This document shows positions 34,712-44,982 of a stretch of DNA of 64,000 nt, piece by piece. Source of the DNA: Neobacillus sp. Marseille-Q6967 (GTDB lineage Bacteria > Bacillota > Bacilli > Bacillales > Cytobacillaceae); the NCBI RefSeq assembly GCF_946151075.1, contig NZ_CAMGZB010000001.1, positions 1,340,001 to 1,404,000 of the forward strand, given 5' to 3'. How positions within the stretch are numbered: the stretch's first letter is position 1; each line of letters opens with the position of its first letter. A program made the position numbers and the translations under genes. A model generated the notes under the pieces. The model ran no database searches and was not told the origin of the DNA. It saw nothing but the letters and a program-made list of their open reading frames with translations.

Positions 34712-36097
34712 ATGGATTTATATCAAAAGATTAAAAAACGGGAAGAAAAAATATCATTAATTGGATTGGGATATGTTGGCATGCCTATTGCTGTCGCTTT
34801 TGCTAAGAAAGTAGACGTAATTGGCTTTGATGTAAATAAAGTTAAAATTGATCTTTATAAAAGTGGAATAGATCCCACAAAAGAAGTAGGGGATGAGGTT
34901 ATAAAAGAGTCTTCTGTCGACTTCACTTCAGATGAAGAAAGACTAAGAGAAGCAAGATTTCATATTGTTGCTGTTCCGACTCCGGTTAAAGAGGATCGCT
35001 CACCTGACTTAACACCTGTGGAATCTGCTAGTCGAACTCTTGGTAGAAATCTATCTAAAGGTTCAATAGTAGTTTTTGAATCTACTGTATATCCAGGTGT
35101 AACAGAAGAAATTTGTGTTCCAATTTTAGAAAAAGAATCAGGATTAAAGTGTGGAGTAGATTTTAAGGTCGGTTATTCTCCAGAAAGAATTAATCCTGGG
35201 GACCAAGAACATAGATTAGAAACAATCATTAAAGTAGTCGCAGGTATGGATAATGACACACTAGACATCGTTGCAAAGGTATATGAATTAGTTGTAGAAG
35301 TTGGAGTCTATAAAGCTGAGAGTATAAAAGTGGCTGAGGCTGCAAAGGTTATTGAGAATTCACAGCGGGATATAAATATTGCCTTTATGAATGAGCTATC
35401 AATTATTTTTAATAAAATGGGAATAGATACTAAAGCAGTACTTGAAGCGGCAGGAACGAAATGGAACTTCCTTAAATTTTCCCCAGGTTTGGTAGGGGGA
35501 CACTGTATAGGGGTTGACCCCTACTATCTTACATACAAAGCAGAGCAAATGGGCTATTATTCTCAAGTAATTCTTTCAGGAAGAAAAATAAATGACGACA
35601 TGGGAAAGTATGTTGCCGAAAACACTCTTAAAAAAATGATAAAGGCAAATAAACAAATAAATGGGTCTAAAGTAGCTATTTTTGGTGTTACCTTTAAAGA
35701 AAATTGTCCTGATGTTAGAAATACAAAAGTAGTAGATGTTATCAAAGAGTTAGAAGAATACGGTGTACAAGTCAAAGTTGTGGATCCTGTAGCAGACAAA
35801 GAAGATTTATGGCGAGAATTTAGAATTTATCCTTCCGAAATTGAAGAAATAAAAGAAATGGATGCAGTTATCTTTGCTGTTCCCCATGTTGAATTTAAAG
35901 CTATCCAACTAGAGGATGTAAAGAGAATGTATAGCACAAGAATAGCAACTACCCATTTGGAGGTAATGAAAGAGATTGCTGCAACATCTGAATTTCAAAA
36001 AGATGTTCAAAGAAATGATTGTGTTTTAATGGACATTAAGGGAATGTTTGATAGAAAAGAAGCAGAAAACGCTGGATTTATATATTGGAGGTTATAA
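34712..36097 (+). CDS. UDP-N-acetylhexosamine 6-dehydrogenase, TviB/WbpO-like
   Basis: The 461-residue nucleotide-sugar dehydrogenase has LIGLGYVGMPIAVAFAKKVD at the N-terminus, VAVPTPVKEDRSPDLTPV, FESTVYPGVTEEICVP and the catalytic Cys265 in LVGGHCIGVDPYYLTYKAE. These motifs are of the TviB/WbpO type that makes UDP-GalNAcA or UDP-GlcNAcA, not of the Ugd type. The next gene is the matching C4-epimerase, as in the Vi antigen pathway. Start ATG 34712 with AAGGGGAATT upstream. Confidence 0.87.
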   Translation: MDLYQKIKKREEKISLIGLGYVGMPIAVAFAKKVDVIGFDVNKVKIDLYKSGIDPTKEVGDEVIKESSVDFTSDEERLREARFHIVAVPTPVKEDRSPDLTPVESASRTLGRNLSKGSIVVFESTVYPGVTEEICVPILEKESGLKCGVDFKVGYSPERINPGDQEHRLETIIKVVAGMDNDTLDIVAKVYELVVEVGVYKAESIKVAEAAKVIENSQRDINIAFMNELSIIFNKMGIDTKAVLEAAGTKWNFLKFSPGLVGGHCIGVDPYYLTYKAEQMGYYSQVILSGRKINDDMGKYVAENTLKKMIKANKQINGSKVAIFGVTFKENCPDVRNTKVVDVIKELEEYGVQVKVVDPVADKEDLWREFRIYPSEIEEIKEMDAVIFAVPHVEFKAIQLEDVKRMYSTRIATTHLEVMKEIAATSEFQKDVQRNDCVLMDIKGMFDRKEAENAGFIYWRL

Positions 36098-36098
36098 A

Positions 36099-37088
36099 AT
36101 GGGGTATAAACGACTAACGTTTCCAAAAAATGCAAAATTCTTAGTGACTGGTTCAGCAGGTTTTATTGGTTCGAATTTAGTTGAAGCAATACTTAATTTA
36201 GGTTATCAGGTTAGAGGACTTGATAACTTTTCAACTGGTAAAAAAGAGAATGTAGAAGAGTTTTTGGGAAATCCCAAATATGAATTTTTGGAAGGGGATA
36301 TTCGGGATTTTGATACATGTATAAAAGTATGTGAGGGTGTAGATTTTGTCTTACACCAAGCAGCTTGGGGAAGCGTACCTAGAAGTATTGAGATGCCATT
36401 ATTATATGAAGAAATTAATATAAAAGGCACTTTAAATATGATGGAAGCATCCCGTCAAACTAATGTAAAAAAATTTGTTTATGCCTCAAGTTCTTCTGTC
36501 TATGGGGACGAGCCAAACCTTCCAAAGATTGAAGGTAGAGAAGGCAATGTATTATCTCCCTATGCTTTAACTAAAAAAGTGAATGAGGAGTATGGAAAAC
36601 TCTATTCAAATCTTTACGGTCTCGACACATATGGCTTACGCTATTTTAATGTATTTGGTAGAAGACAAAATCCTGACGGAGTATATGCAGCGGTTATACC
36701 AAAATTCATAAAGCAATTAATTAATAATGAGCAACCAATGATAAATGGGGATGGGAAGCAAAGTAGGGACTTTACTTATATTGAAAATGTTATTGAGGCT
36801 AATTTAAAGGCATGTAAAGCATCTCATGAAGCAGGAGGACAAGCCTACAACATAGCTTATGGAGGTAGGGAGTACCTAATCGATTTATATAATATTATTA
36901 GTAAGGCGTTAGGTAAAGAAATTGTTCCTAAGTTTGGGACTCAACGTCTTGGGGATATAAAACATAGTAATGCTGACATAAGCAAAGCAAAGAAATTTTT
37001 GGACTATGACCCTGAATGGGATTTTGAACAAGGAATCAAATATACAATAGATTCATACAAGAAGACTATTTTTGTTCATTCCAATTAA
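36099..37088 (+). CDS. UDP-HexNAc C4-epimerase, TviC/WbpP-like
   Basis: The 329-residue protein has VTGSAGFIGSNLVEAIL, HQAAWGSVPRSIEMP, SSSSVYGDEPNLPK and catalytic YALTKKVNEEYG. The AAWGSVPRSI region is typical of the TviC/WbpP group that interconverts UDP-GlcNAc(A) and UDP-GalNAc(A). ATG 36099 is chosen with GGAGG upstream; it overlaps nothing and follows the stop of the TviB-like gene by one base. An open frame upstream inside the TviB-like gene is not part of it. Confidence 0.87.
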   Translation: MGYKRLTFPKNAKFLVTGSAGFIGSNLVEAILNLGYQVRGLDNFSTGKKENVEEFLGNPKYEFLEGDIRDFDTCIKVCEGVDFVLHQAAWGSVPRSIEMPLLYEEINIKGTLNMMEASRQTNVKKFVYASSSSVYGDEPNLPKIEGREGNVLSPYALTKKVNEEYGKLYSNLYGLDTYGLRYFNVFGRRQNPDGVYAAVIPKFIKQLINNEQPMINGDGKQSRDFTYIENVIEANLKACKASHEAGGQAYNIAYGGREYLIDLYNIISKALGKEIVPKFGTQRLGDIKHSNADISKAKKFLDYDPEWDFEQGIKYTIDSYKKTIFVHSN

Positions 37089-37181
37089 CGAATAATACTT
37101 ATTCTTATAAATTAGTTAATTTTTAAGTATTGATAATAAGAATGATTATTAAACATTGTAGAAAGAAGAAGGTTATTTAAA

Positions 37182-38376
37182 ATGAATAACTCTACTGAAA
37201 ATATAGTAAAAAAGGGATTCTTAAACAAAACTGTAATTTTTTTTATAATGTTATATTTTATTTTGAAGCCCTTTTACTTATGGGAAAGTGGGTTGCCACA
37301 GATTTCTGACTTAATTATTCTATTATCATTGATTATCTATTCAATAAAAAATAGATTTATCTTTAGGATAAACACTTATGATAAAACAATGATAACTATA
37401 TCAATAATATTTTTAGTATATATTTCAATTATTAACATAGTATGGTTTTTTAATGGACTTAGAATTGGATTTTATAAAGTCTATGGTTTTTTATATTTTT
37501 AATATAATTATATTTATTTACTTCATTTTATTGATTAAAGAATATAATACTGTTTTATTTAAAAATATTTATATTGGTACAATAATATCTATTCTTCTAC
37601 AATTTGTTTTATTTTATGGTTCAGGTGGTTTTCAAGGTATTAGAAATACAGGATCTTTTAATAATCCTAATCAATTAGGTTACTATGGACTAATATCATT
37701 TGGGCTAATGATATTACTAAGTCAAAGAATTAAGGTAAATATAAAAATATTTACACTTAGTGTATTTTCAGCAACTATATTAGCACTGTCGTCATTATCT
37801 AAAGCATCAATTTTATCTTTTTTAGGTACTGGTTTTTTCTATCTAATTTCGACTAATCAAAATAAAAAGTTAAAAAGGAATTTAATTGTTCTATTGATTT
37901 TTTTAAGTCTATCAATTTTATATATTAAGACTTATTATCCCAGTTTTATAACTGATAATTCTCTTTATACAGCTGTTCAAAATAGACTAAATGCAATTGG
38001 TAAAGACAACGATGACAACCTTAAGGGGCGAGGTTACGATAGAATTTTTGAATATCCTGAATATTGGATATTTGGAGCCGGTGAAGGTGGGTATTACAGA
38101 TTTTATTTTAAACCAATGGAATTTCATTCTACATTGGGGAATTTGCAAGTTTCATATGGGATTATTGGTTTATTACTTTTTTGGAGTATATTATTTATGG
38201 TGTTAAAGAAGAATATGTACAAAAGTTGGTATATTATTATATTTATTTTAGTATATGGACTTACTCACAATGGTATTAGGAATTCTCTGTTTTGGATTTT
38301 ATTATCTGTAATAGCTATGTCTACATTTAGACAAGACAATATAAAAATACAAAATAGTGGAGGTAAAAATGATTAA
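37182..38376 (+). pseudogene. Wzy-like polysaccharide polymerase, interrupted by one frameshift
   Basis: Two overlapping frames together give one polytopic protein of about 395 residues. The first (37182-37502) supplies the initial membrane segments; the second continues in another frame to 38376 with RNTGSFNNPNQLGYYGLIS and GAGEGGYYRFYF, features of O-antigen polymerases. Removing one T from the T6 run at 37487-37492 joins them (GFYIFNIIIF). The gene is otherwise undamaged, so this may be a recent mutation, slippage-based phase variation or a sequencing error. It would be the polymerase of locus 2. Confidence 0.75.
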
Positions 38377-39395
38377 TGTTAGCATCATTGTACCTTTATA
38401 TAATGCAAAAGATTATCTGAGTGATTGTTTAGATAGTTTAATAAATCAATCATTGAATGAAATTGAAATAATTCTAGTTAATGATGGTTCAACTGATAAC
38501 TCTTTAGAAATATGTTACGAATATAAAAATAAAGATAGTCGGATTATTGTTATTTCAACTAATAATCTAGGGCCCGCTGCAGCAAGAAATATTGGAATTG
38601 ACAACGCAAGAGGAGAGTATATTGGATTTGTAGACTCTGATGATTGGGTTGACGAAAATATGTATTTGACATTATTCTCTAAAGCTAAAAAATTAGACCT
38701 AGATATTGTCAGTTGCAATTTTCTTAGAAAGTATAATGATAAAACTGTTAAAAATAAGAGTAATTTTAATAGTGGATTTTATAAATATGATGATATGAAA
38801 AGTTATATTCATTCTGAGCTAATATGTTCAGATAAACTTACAATTGATGTTCCGTTTAATATGGTAACAAAATTTTCAAGAAGTCTCTAGTAAAAGATAA
38901 TAATATAAGATTTCAGAGGATTTAAAGACAAGTGAAGATAGAGTTTTTGCTACAACATGTATTTTTTATGCACAGTCATTTTATTATTTTAATGACTTTT
39001 ATTACTATTACTATAGGTATAATAAGAACTCTACGACAAATAATTATTTGGACAACGCATGGAATATTTATAAAGCTGCTAATAAATCTTTTTTTAATCT
39101 TGCCCTGCAATTTCCAAACAATGGTCTTGAAAAGCAAATAAAATTGGATTTATTACGGGGAGCAATGTCAGCAATAAATTATGAGTTTAAGAATAAAAAC
39201 ACAAAATCAATAAAAGCAATATATAAGGAAATTAACAATATTTGCAGCGATTTTTGTGATGAAGATGTTTTTGAGTATGTCAGTTATAATACAATGAATT
39301 TTGAAAGGAAAATAATGTTAACTTGTTTGAGGAAAAAACTAGTAACAGTAATTATGATCTTAGGTCTTTTAAAGAAGAGACTAATAAATCGATAA
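38369..39395 (+). pseudogene. GT2 family glycosyltransferase with two frameshifts
   Basis: The first 173 residues or so read normally: INVSIIVPLYNAKDYLSDCL, LVNDGSTDNSLEIC, GPAAARNIGIDNARGEYIGF and DSDDW, a complete GT2 nucleotide-binding half. After about 38880 the protein continues in a second frame (KSLVKDNNIRF) and from about 38920 in a third (DLKTSEDRVFATTCIFYAQS) to a stop at 39393-39395. GT2 enzymes need the C-terminal half for acceptor binding, so the gene is probably dead. ATG 38369 has GGAGG upstream. Confidence 0.78.
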
Positions 39396-39488
39396 GAAGC
39401 ATTTTTTAGAATATCCTTTTATTATGATAATAAAACTGACATGATATTTTTTTAAGATCTATTATTAAACCTAAAGAGGAGAGTATTA

Positions 39489-40418
39489 ATGGTAGGAATA
39501 ATAATTTTAAATTATATGGCATATAGAGAAACTATAAATTGTGTACATTCTATTTTTAAAAGTTCATCTGAGGATATAACGATTTATATTGTAGATAATA
39601 ATTCTCCTAACGACTCATTTAATATTCTAAAAGAAGAGTTTTCTGGATTTAATAACATAAAATTGGTCAAAAATAATATAAATTCAGGCTATTCAGCAGG
39701 GAATAATATAGGGATTAAGATGGCTCTTGAAGATGAATGTGATACAATAATAATTTCGAATAGTGATATTATTTTTCATGAAAACTCAATAGAAGAAATG
39801 GTGCGTTTTTTAAAGGAAAATCCTAATATTGGTGTTATAGGACCTAAAGTATTAGATTCTTCAAACAATCTTGCATTAAATACTAGAATTATGACAAAGA
39901 CGGGTATAAAAGAAAAAATATTTGCTAGAACAAGGTTAAGAGAACTCAATTTATTCAATTTATATAATACCCATTATGGATTTGATAAGCCATATGACAG
40001 AGAATTAGAGGTTTATAGAGTTTCGGGATGTTGTTTTGCAATGAGTAATAAAATGGCATTACTCATCACTCCTTTTGATGAAAATACTTTTCTTTATGAG
40101 GAGGAACCTATTATTGGTATAAGGGCAGAAAGAACTGGATTAAAGACCTATTACTTTCCTAAGGCGGTAGTTACGCATTATCATGCCGCAAGTTCAAAAT
40201 ATATTGGCTCATTTAGTCAGATTCATTTTGTTAATAGTGAAATATATTATTTAAAAACTTATATGAACGCATCTACACTCATGATACTCCCAATTTATTT
40301 TGCTAGAGTCTTACTTTATTTATCAAGGTGTGTTTCTAATAACGATTATAGAAAAAATATAGGTAAATTTTTTATTGAATCCCAAAAAAGATTATGGTCG
40401 AAAAATGGATTAGGTTAA
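39489..40418 (+). CDS. GT2 family glycosyltransferase, rhamnosyltransferase-like
   Basis: The 309-residue protein begins VGIIILNYMAYRETINCVHS and has YIVDNNSPNDS, NSGYSAGNNIG and SNSDI (a DxD-like site), then HYHAASSKYIGSF. This form with SNSD or SNPD is typical of WbbL/RfbN-type enzymes. It should add a deoxyhexose or hexose to the repeat unit. AAAGAGGAGAG precedes the ATG. The gene is intact although its upstream neighbour is decayed. Confidence 0.83.
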   Translation: MVGIIILNYMAYRETINCVHSIFKSSSEDITIYIVDNNSPNDSFNILKEEFSGFNNIKLVKNNINSGYSAGNNIGIKMALEDECDTIIISNSDIIFHENSIEEMVRFLKENPNIGVIGPKVLDSSNNLALNTRIMTKTGIKEKIFARTRLRELNLFNLYNTHYGFDKPYDRELEVYRVSGCCFAMSNKMALLITPFDENTFLYEEEPIIGIRAERTGLKTYYFPKAVVTHYHAASSKYIGSFSQIHFVNSEIYYLKTYMNASTLMILPIYFARVLLYLSRCVSNNDYRKNIGKFFIESQKRLWSKNGLG

Positions 40419-40560
40419 TCTCTACTATTTTACTTAAATTGTAATTTTATTGGTTTTAACCATCTAAAGTTTCCTTTTTAAAACAATATTCTTAATTACT
40501 TTAATGACAAATAGTTGTTAGTCTAAAATAATTAAGAGTATTTACTGGAGGGTAAATAAA

Positions 40561-41709
40561 TTGAAAGTTTTATATATTGTTCATGAATCAGTCCTAGGTG
40601 GTTCAAACAGGTCCTTATTAGGTTTAATAGATTGTTTAATTCAGAAAGGTATAAAAGTATATTGTATTTTGCCCAAAGGGAACGGAGAAGTATTTGACGA
40701 GTTTAAAACAAGGAACATCACAATATATACTGTTAATTATCCACATTGGATTTTAAAAAAAACCCCATTGAGGGTACTTAAATATTATATCAAACTATTT
40801 ATGTCTTTTCCGGACCTTTTAAAAACGTATAGACTTTTAAAAAATGAAAATATAGATATTATCCACACCAATACAAGCGTAATAAAAGTAGGTGCGTATT
40901 TATCTAAACTATTCAAAGTCCCACACATATGGCATTTAAGAGAATTGGCAGAGGAAGATTTTGGATTAAGATTTATCAGTAATAAGAATAAGTCTATTAA
41001 GTTCATGCGCGAAAATACAAACAAATTTATTTGTATTTCTAGAGCGGTATATGAAAAATATAGTTTATATTTCCCTAAAGGCAAAATATCGATCATTTAT
41101 AATGGAATAGGAGAGCAATATATTCAAAAGAAGGTAACTTTTGAAACCGATACTTTAAATTTCCTAATTGCAGGGGCGTTAAAGCCATATAAAGGTCAAG
41201 TTGATGCAATACTTGCAATAAATAAGCTAGTAAAAGATGGAGTAGAAAATATTAAATTATATATCGTTGGGCGAGGAGACAATAAGTATAAGGAACAATT
41301 GCAAAAAATGATTAATGAACAAGGAATTGAAAATCATGTAAAAATATTGAATTATACCAATAATATAAATGAAATTAGAAATAAAGTGAATATAGAATTG
41401 GTATGTTCCTCATTTGAAGCATTTGGAAGGGTCACAATAGAAGCTATGATGAGTTCTAATTTAGTTATTGCCTCTGATACAGGGGCTAATGTTGAACTTG
41501 TAAAAGATGGATATAATGGATATATTTACAAAAGCAAAGACTATCTAGACTTAGCAGATAAAATGAAGTTTATTGTGAACAATCCTAATTTAGTCAAAAC
41601 TATGGGAGAAAATGCTTATAATTATGCAATTAAAAATTTCACTGCAGAGAAAAATGCAAGTGAAATTATTAAAACTTATAAAAAAGTAACACAAAAGATT
41701 AATCAATAA
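40561..41709 (+). CDS. GT4 family glycosyltransferase
   Basis: The 382-residue protein begins KVLYIVHESVLGGSNRSLLG, with THTNTSV-like acceptor-domain features, GALKPYKGQVDAI and the donor motif SSFEAFGRVTIEAMMSSNLV (EX7E). TTG start at 40561 with GGAGGGT upstream. It is intact. The 140-bp gap before it shows no recognisable element. The donor is unknown. Confidence 0.84.
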   Translation: MKVLYIVHESVLGGSNRSLLGLIDCLIQKGIKVYCILPKGNGEVFDEFKTRNITIYTVNYPHWILKKTPLRVLKYYIKLFMSFPDLLKTYRLLKNENIDIIHTNTSVIKVGAYLSKLFKVPHIWHLRELAEEDFGLRFISNKNKSIKFMRENTNKFICISRAVYEKYSLYFPKGKISIIYNGIGEQYIQKKVTFETDTLNFLIAGALKPYKGQVDAILAINKLVKDGVENIKLYIVGRGDNKYKEQLQKMINEQGIENHVKILNYTNNINEIRNKVNIELVCSSFEAFGRVTIEAMMSSNLVIASDTGANVELVKDGYNGYIYKSKDYLDLADKMKFIVNNPNLVKTMGENAYNYAIKNFTAEKNASEIIKTYKKVTQKINQ

Positions 41710-41970
41710 TGTTTTGTGAAAATATTAAACAGTCAAGTGCAAAAAACCGTAAATGTGGAGATGGTTATAAATTTATTATTTATTGTATTAGCTTAAAACA
41801 AACAGACTTGAATAAAATATATAACAGTTTTAAAATAGAGCTTCATTTTTTAATTTCATATTCAATTTCTTGGAGAATACAGGCTAGTCTTAACAAAATG
41901 AATACTTGAAAGTGTATAGGTTTAGTGCTTTGTTTCCTAATATATAGCAGAGTACTAAAAGGAGTATAAG
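41710..41970. other. Intergenic stretch with no supported feature
   Basis: AT-rich sequence between the GT4 gene and the flippase. An open frame here has no ribosome binding site and no family sequence. AAAAGGAG at the end belongs to the next gene. Confidence 0.5.
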
Positions 41971-43269
41971 ATGAAAACTAATATTAAAAAATTTATACAC
42001 AAGCCATTTGTACGCAATGTATTCCTATTGGCAACTGGTACAGCAGCTGCTCAGGCAGTAACGATGGCTTTATCACCGTTTATTACTCGTTTATATGGTC
42101 CGGAAGTTTTTGGTCTATCGGGGGTTTTTACAGCAGTTGTAGAAATTATTGTACCTATTGCTGCATTAACCTATCCCATTGCTATTGTACTACCAAAAAG
42201 TGATAAGGCTGCAAAGGGATTGATACGACTTTCACTATATATTTCTATCATTATAGCTTTATTAATAGCAATTCTAGTAATTTTATTTAATCAAACAATA
42301 GTAAAAATATTTAATATAGAAGAAATTGCTCCATTTTTATATTTACTTCCTTTAGTTATTTTATTTGCCGGATTGTTACAGGTTACAGAGCAATGGCTTA
42401 TCCGTAAAAAGCAATTTAAAATTACTGCGAAAGTGACATTTTTTCAGAGTTTGTTCTTGCAAGGAAGTAAATTTGGTTTTGGTTTTTTTTATCCAGTAGC
42501 CTCGGTACTAATTTTTTTAACTGTATTTGGACAGTTTATGAAAGCATTGCAATTAATTATCCTCGCAAAGAAAACGAATTATAAGCATAATGAAGTTGAG
42601 AATATTAATCCTGAACCATATTCTATTAGGGGTCTTGCAAAAAAGCATATAGATTTTCCGTTATTTAGAGCTCCTCAATCCTTTATAAATGCTGTATCTT
42701 CGAGCCTGCCAATTTTAATGTTGACCAGTTTCTTTGGTCCTGCTTCAGCAGGTTTTTATTCAATAGGAATAACAGTTTTAAGTATTCCTTCTCAACTCAT
42801 TGGTAAATCCGTGGGGGATGTTTTTTATCCAAGAATTGCTGATGCTGCTAATAATGGAGAAAATCTTAGCTATTTAATAAAAAAGGCAACTTTAGCTCTA
42901 GGGGCTGTAGGAATTATCCCATACGGAATGGTAGGAGTATTTGGTCCATGGCTGTTTGGATTCGTGTTCGGCCCTGAATGGATACAAGCAGGTGAATATG
43001 CAAGATGGATTTCACTAGGTGTTTATTTTATGTTTATTTATCAACCAAGTGTTAGGGCGCTTCCAGTGTTGTCTGCGCAGCCGTTTCATTTAAAATTTAC
43101 CATAATTACATTAATAACAAGGCTTGCTGTGCTTTCCGTAGGTTATTATGTTTTTTCTAGTGATATTGTCGCCATTGCCTTATACAGTATTTCTGGTGCT
43201 TTACTAAATCTTTTATTAATTCAACAAACGCTAATTAGATGTAAAACATTTAATACAATACCGAATTAA
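41971..43269 (+). CDS. Wzx-type polysaccharide repeat-unit flippase (locus 2)
   Basis: The 432-residue protein has about 12 membrane segments and the N-terminal LLATGTAAAQAVTMALSPFI and RLYGPEVFGLSGVFTA motifs of the O-antigen flippase branch, distinct from the locus 1 flippase. GPASAGFYSIGITVLSIPSQ lies mid-protein. It would export the locus 2 lipid-linked repeat. ATG with AAAAGGAGTAT upstream. It is intact although the polymerase gene of this locus is frameshifted. Confidence 0.87.
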   Translation: MKTNIKKFIHKPFVRNVFLLATGTAAAQAVTMALSPFITRLYGPEVFGLSGVFTAVVEIIVPIAALTYPIAIVLPKSDKAAKGLIRLSLYISIIIALLIAILVILFNQTIVKIFNIEEIAPFLYLLPLVILFAGLLQVTEQWLIRKKQFKITAKVTFFQSLFLQGSKFGFGFFYPVASVLIFLTVFGQFMKALQLIILAKKTNYKHNEVENINPEPYSIRGLAKKHIDFPLFRAPQSFINAVSSSLPILMLTSFFGPASAGFYSIGITVLSIPSQLIGKSVGDVFYPRIADAANNGENLSYLIKKATLALGAVGIIPYGMVGVFGPWLFGFVFGPEWIQAGEYARWISLGVYFMFIYQPSVRALPVLSAQPFHLKFTIITLITRLAVLSVGYYVFSSDIVAIALYSISGALLNLLLIQQTLIRCKTFNTIPN

Positions 43270-43389
43270 AAAATTGTGCTTAAAATCAAAAAGTGATTAT
43301 TTTAATCTGAATTAGTCCGTCATTTATTGACCAATTCTACAAAAATTACTTAAGTGGCTTTAAAAGTTAGTAGAGAGAGATAATATATA

Positions 43390-44126
43390 ATGAAAATAAC
43401 TATTGCTGGTACAGGTTATGTCGGACTATCAAATGCAATCTTACTAGCCCAACACAATGAAGTAATAGCTCTTGATATCATTCAAGAAAAAGTTGATATG
43501 ATTAAAAATAGAAGATCTCGTAATAATGATAGTGAGATAGAAGAATATCTAGTGAAAAAAGAACTAAATTTAACCGCAACTATGGATAATTATAAAACAT
43601 TCAAGGATGCCGAATATGTAATTATATCTACTCTAACTAATTATGACCCAGAGAAAAACCATTTTAATACTAGAACTGTAGAGGCAGTTAGTGCTAATGT
43701 ATTGTCTAATAACCCCGAAGCTATTATGGTTATTAAATCAACGTTTCCGGTAGGTTATACAGAGAAAGTTAAGGAGAAGTTTGATACAGAAAACATTATT
43801 TTTTCACCTGAGTTTTTAAGAGAAGGAAAGGCACATTATGACAACTTATATCCTTCAAGCATAATTGTTGTAGAACAATCAGATAGTGATAGAGTTTTGC
43901 AGATTTATTCTTAAAAGCAGCTCTTAAGGAAAATATAGATGTATTATTTACTAATTCAACAGAAGCTGAAGCTATAAAACTATTTGCTAATACCTACTTA
44001 GCAATGAGGGTAGCTTTTTTCAATGAACTTGATTCATATGCAGAAGTATGGGGATTGAATACTAAACAAATTATAGAAGGTGTGGGTCTCGATCCACGTC
44101 TAATAGTCATTACCAAACACTTGTAA
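43390..44126 (+). pseudogene. UDP-glucose 6-dehydrogenase-type gene, frameshifted and truncated
   Basis: The first frame (43390-43914) gives MKITIAGTGYVGLSNAILLA, STLTNYDPEKNHFNTRTVEA and FSPEFLREGKAHYDNLYPSS, a short-form Ugd. After a frameshift near 43910 it continues [20 protein letters not shown] and [16 protein letters not shown] to GVGLDPRL. Homology then stops before the catalytic GGxCxPKD, so the active-site half is missing. An IS110-type remnant starts immediately after, which suggests that insertion or deletion removed the rest. Confidence 0.85.
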
Positions 44127-44145
44127 TTCTTCAATATACCAACAG

Positions 44146-44355
44146 CTACATTTGTAATATATTTAAATTATTGGGATACCCCGTGCCTTTCCCACAGAAT
44201 TGTGCTCCTTCTAGCCCGTGTCTAAGGATCATCGACTTTTGTAAAACCTTTGAAACATCGATGGGAACAACCAATACTTTTTCTAGATCAGCACCTTTAA
44301 GTTCTTTTGCAAATTGACTTCTTCTTAACCCTTGTTTACTATTAAGTAGTCTCAT
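44146..44355 (-). mobile_element. IS110-family transposase remnant (N-terminal fragment)
   Basis: The 69-codon frame starts at ATG 44355 with AGGAGGAC upstream. It reads LNSKQGLRRSQFAKELKGA, then KVLVVPIDVSK, the beginning of the IS110 DEDD transposase domain with its first catalytic Asp. After about residue 45 the sequence no longer resembles the family, so only the first tenth of the transposase is left. The right end runs into the truncated ugd. Confidence 0.65.
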
Positions 44356-44982
44356 TGACTATGTCCTCCTTGTCCGGGTGGGTGATTGAGTTAAACTTGG
44401 TTAAGTACTTCAATCGTAACATAGTCACTGGGACATTTTTTTGTCTAAATTGATTATTGCATACACCAGAAAATATAGGGGATAAAAATCCCCTATAAAG
44501 AACCGGTCATATGGCAGTCTGCCATCCAGAGCCATTAAAAGTGCAGAACCAATTAGGTTGGGGCGCCGAAAGAAGAGCTGAAGAAATATGTGAGGTACCT
44601 GGAAAATGACAAAAATAAACCCTAATAAATATGAAGTAAAGTCTTAAAAGGAAACTCAATTATTAATGTGGAACGGGTTGATTCTAATCCAATATCTTCA
44701 AAATGATATCTAGTATTTCGTTTTTCAAGTAACACGCACTTTTTATGTGAGGCTTTCTTATAAAATCAAAGATGTTTTCTTTACCAAACAATATTACCTG
44801 ATATGTTCCAGATATAATTTGAACTGTTTGATGGTCAAGATTAATTAACTCAATAGATGACCACTTTCCAAATAAATAAGAGGACTGAAAAACAGCCCTC
44901 TTTCATGTAATATTACACGCTTTAATTTTTATCTTTGCTTAATCTTCCGAAGGTCAACAATCGAACGCTGTCAGTTGGACAC
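44356..44982. other. Gene-poor stretch with remnants
   Basis: It holds a palindromic ATAGGGGAT/ATCCCCTAT hairpin near 44476-44498. On the minus strand about 60 codons are open between 44690 and 44880 (SIELINLDHQTVQI and IKSACYLKNEILD) without a start codon, probably a gene fragment that I cannot identify. Nothing else is supported. Confidence 0.4.
44879..44901. terminator. Intrinsic terminator hairpin
   Basis: AGAGGACTG and CAGCCCTCT pair with one mismatch around AAAAA; a T3 tract follows on the plus strand. It may end the minus-strand acyltransferase transcript about 80 bp past its stop. Confidence 0.45.

Noticed and set aside
41709..41909. 66-codon plus-strand frame after the GT4 gene
   Set aside because: No ribosome binding site, no recognisable sequence, and it starts on the last base of the previous stop.
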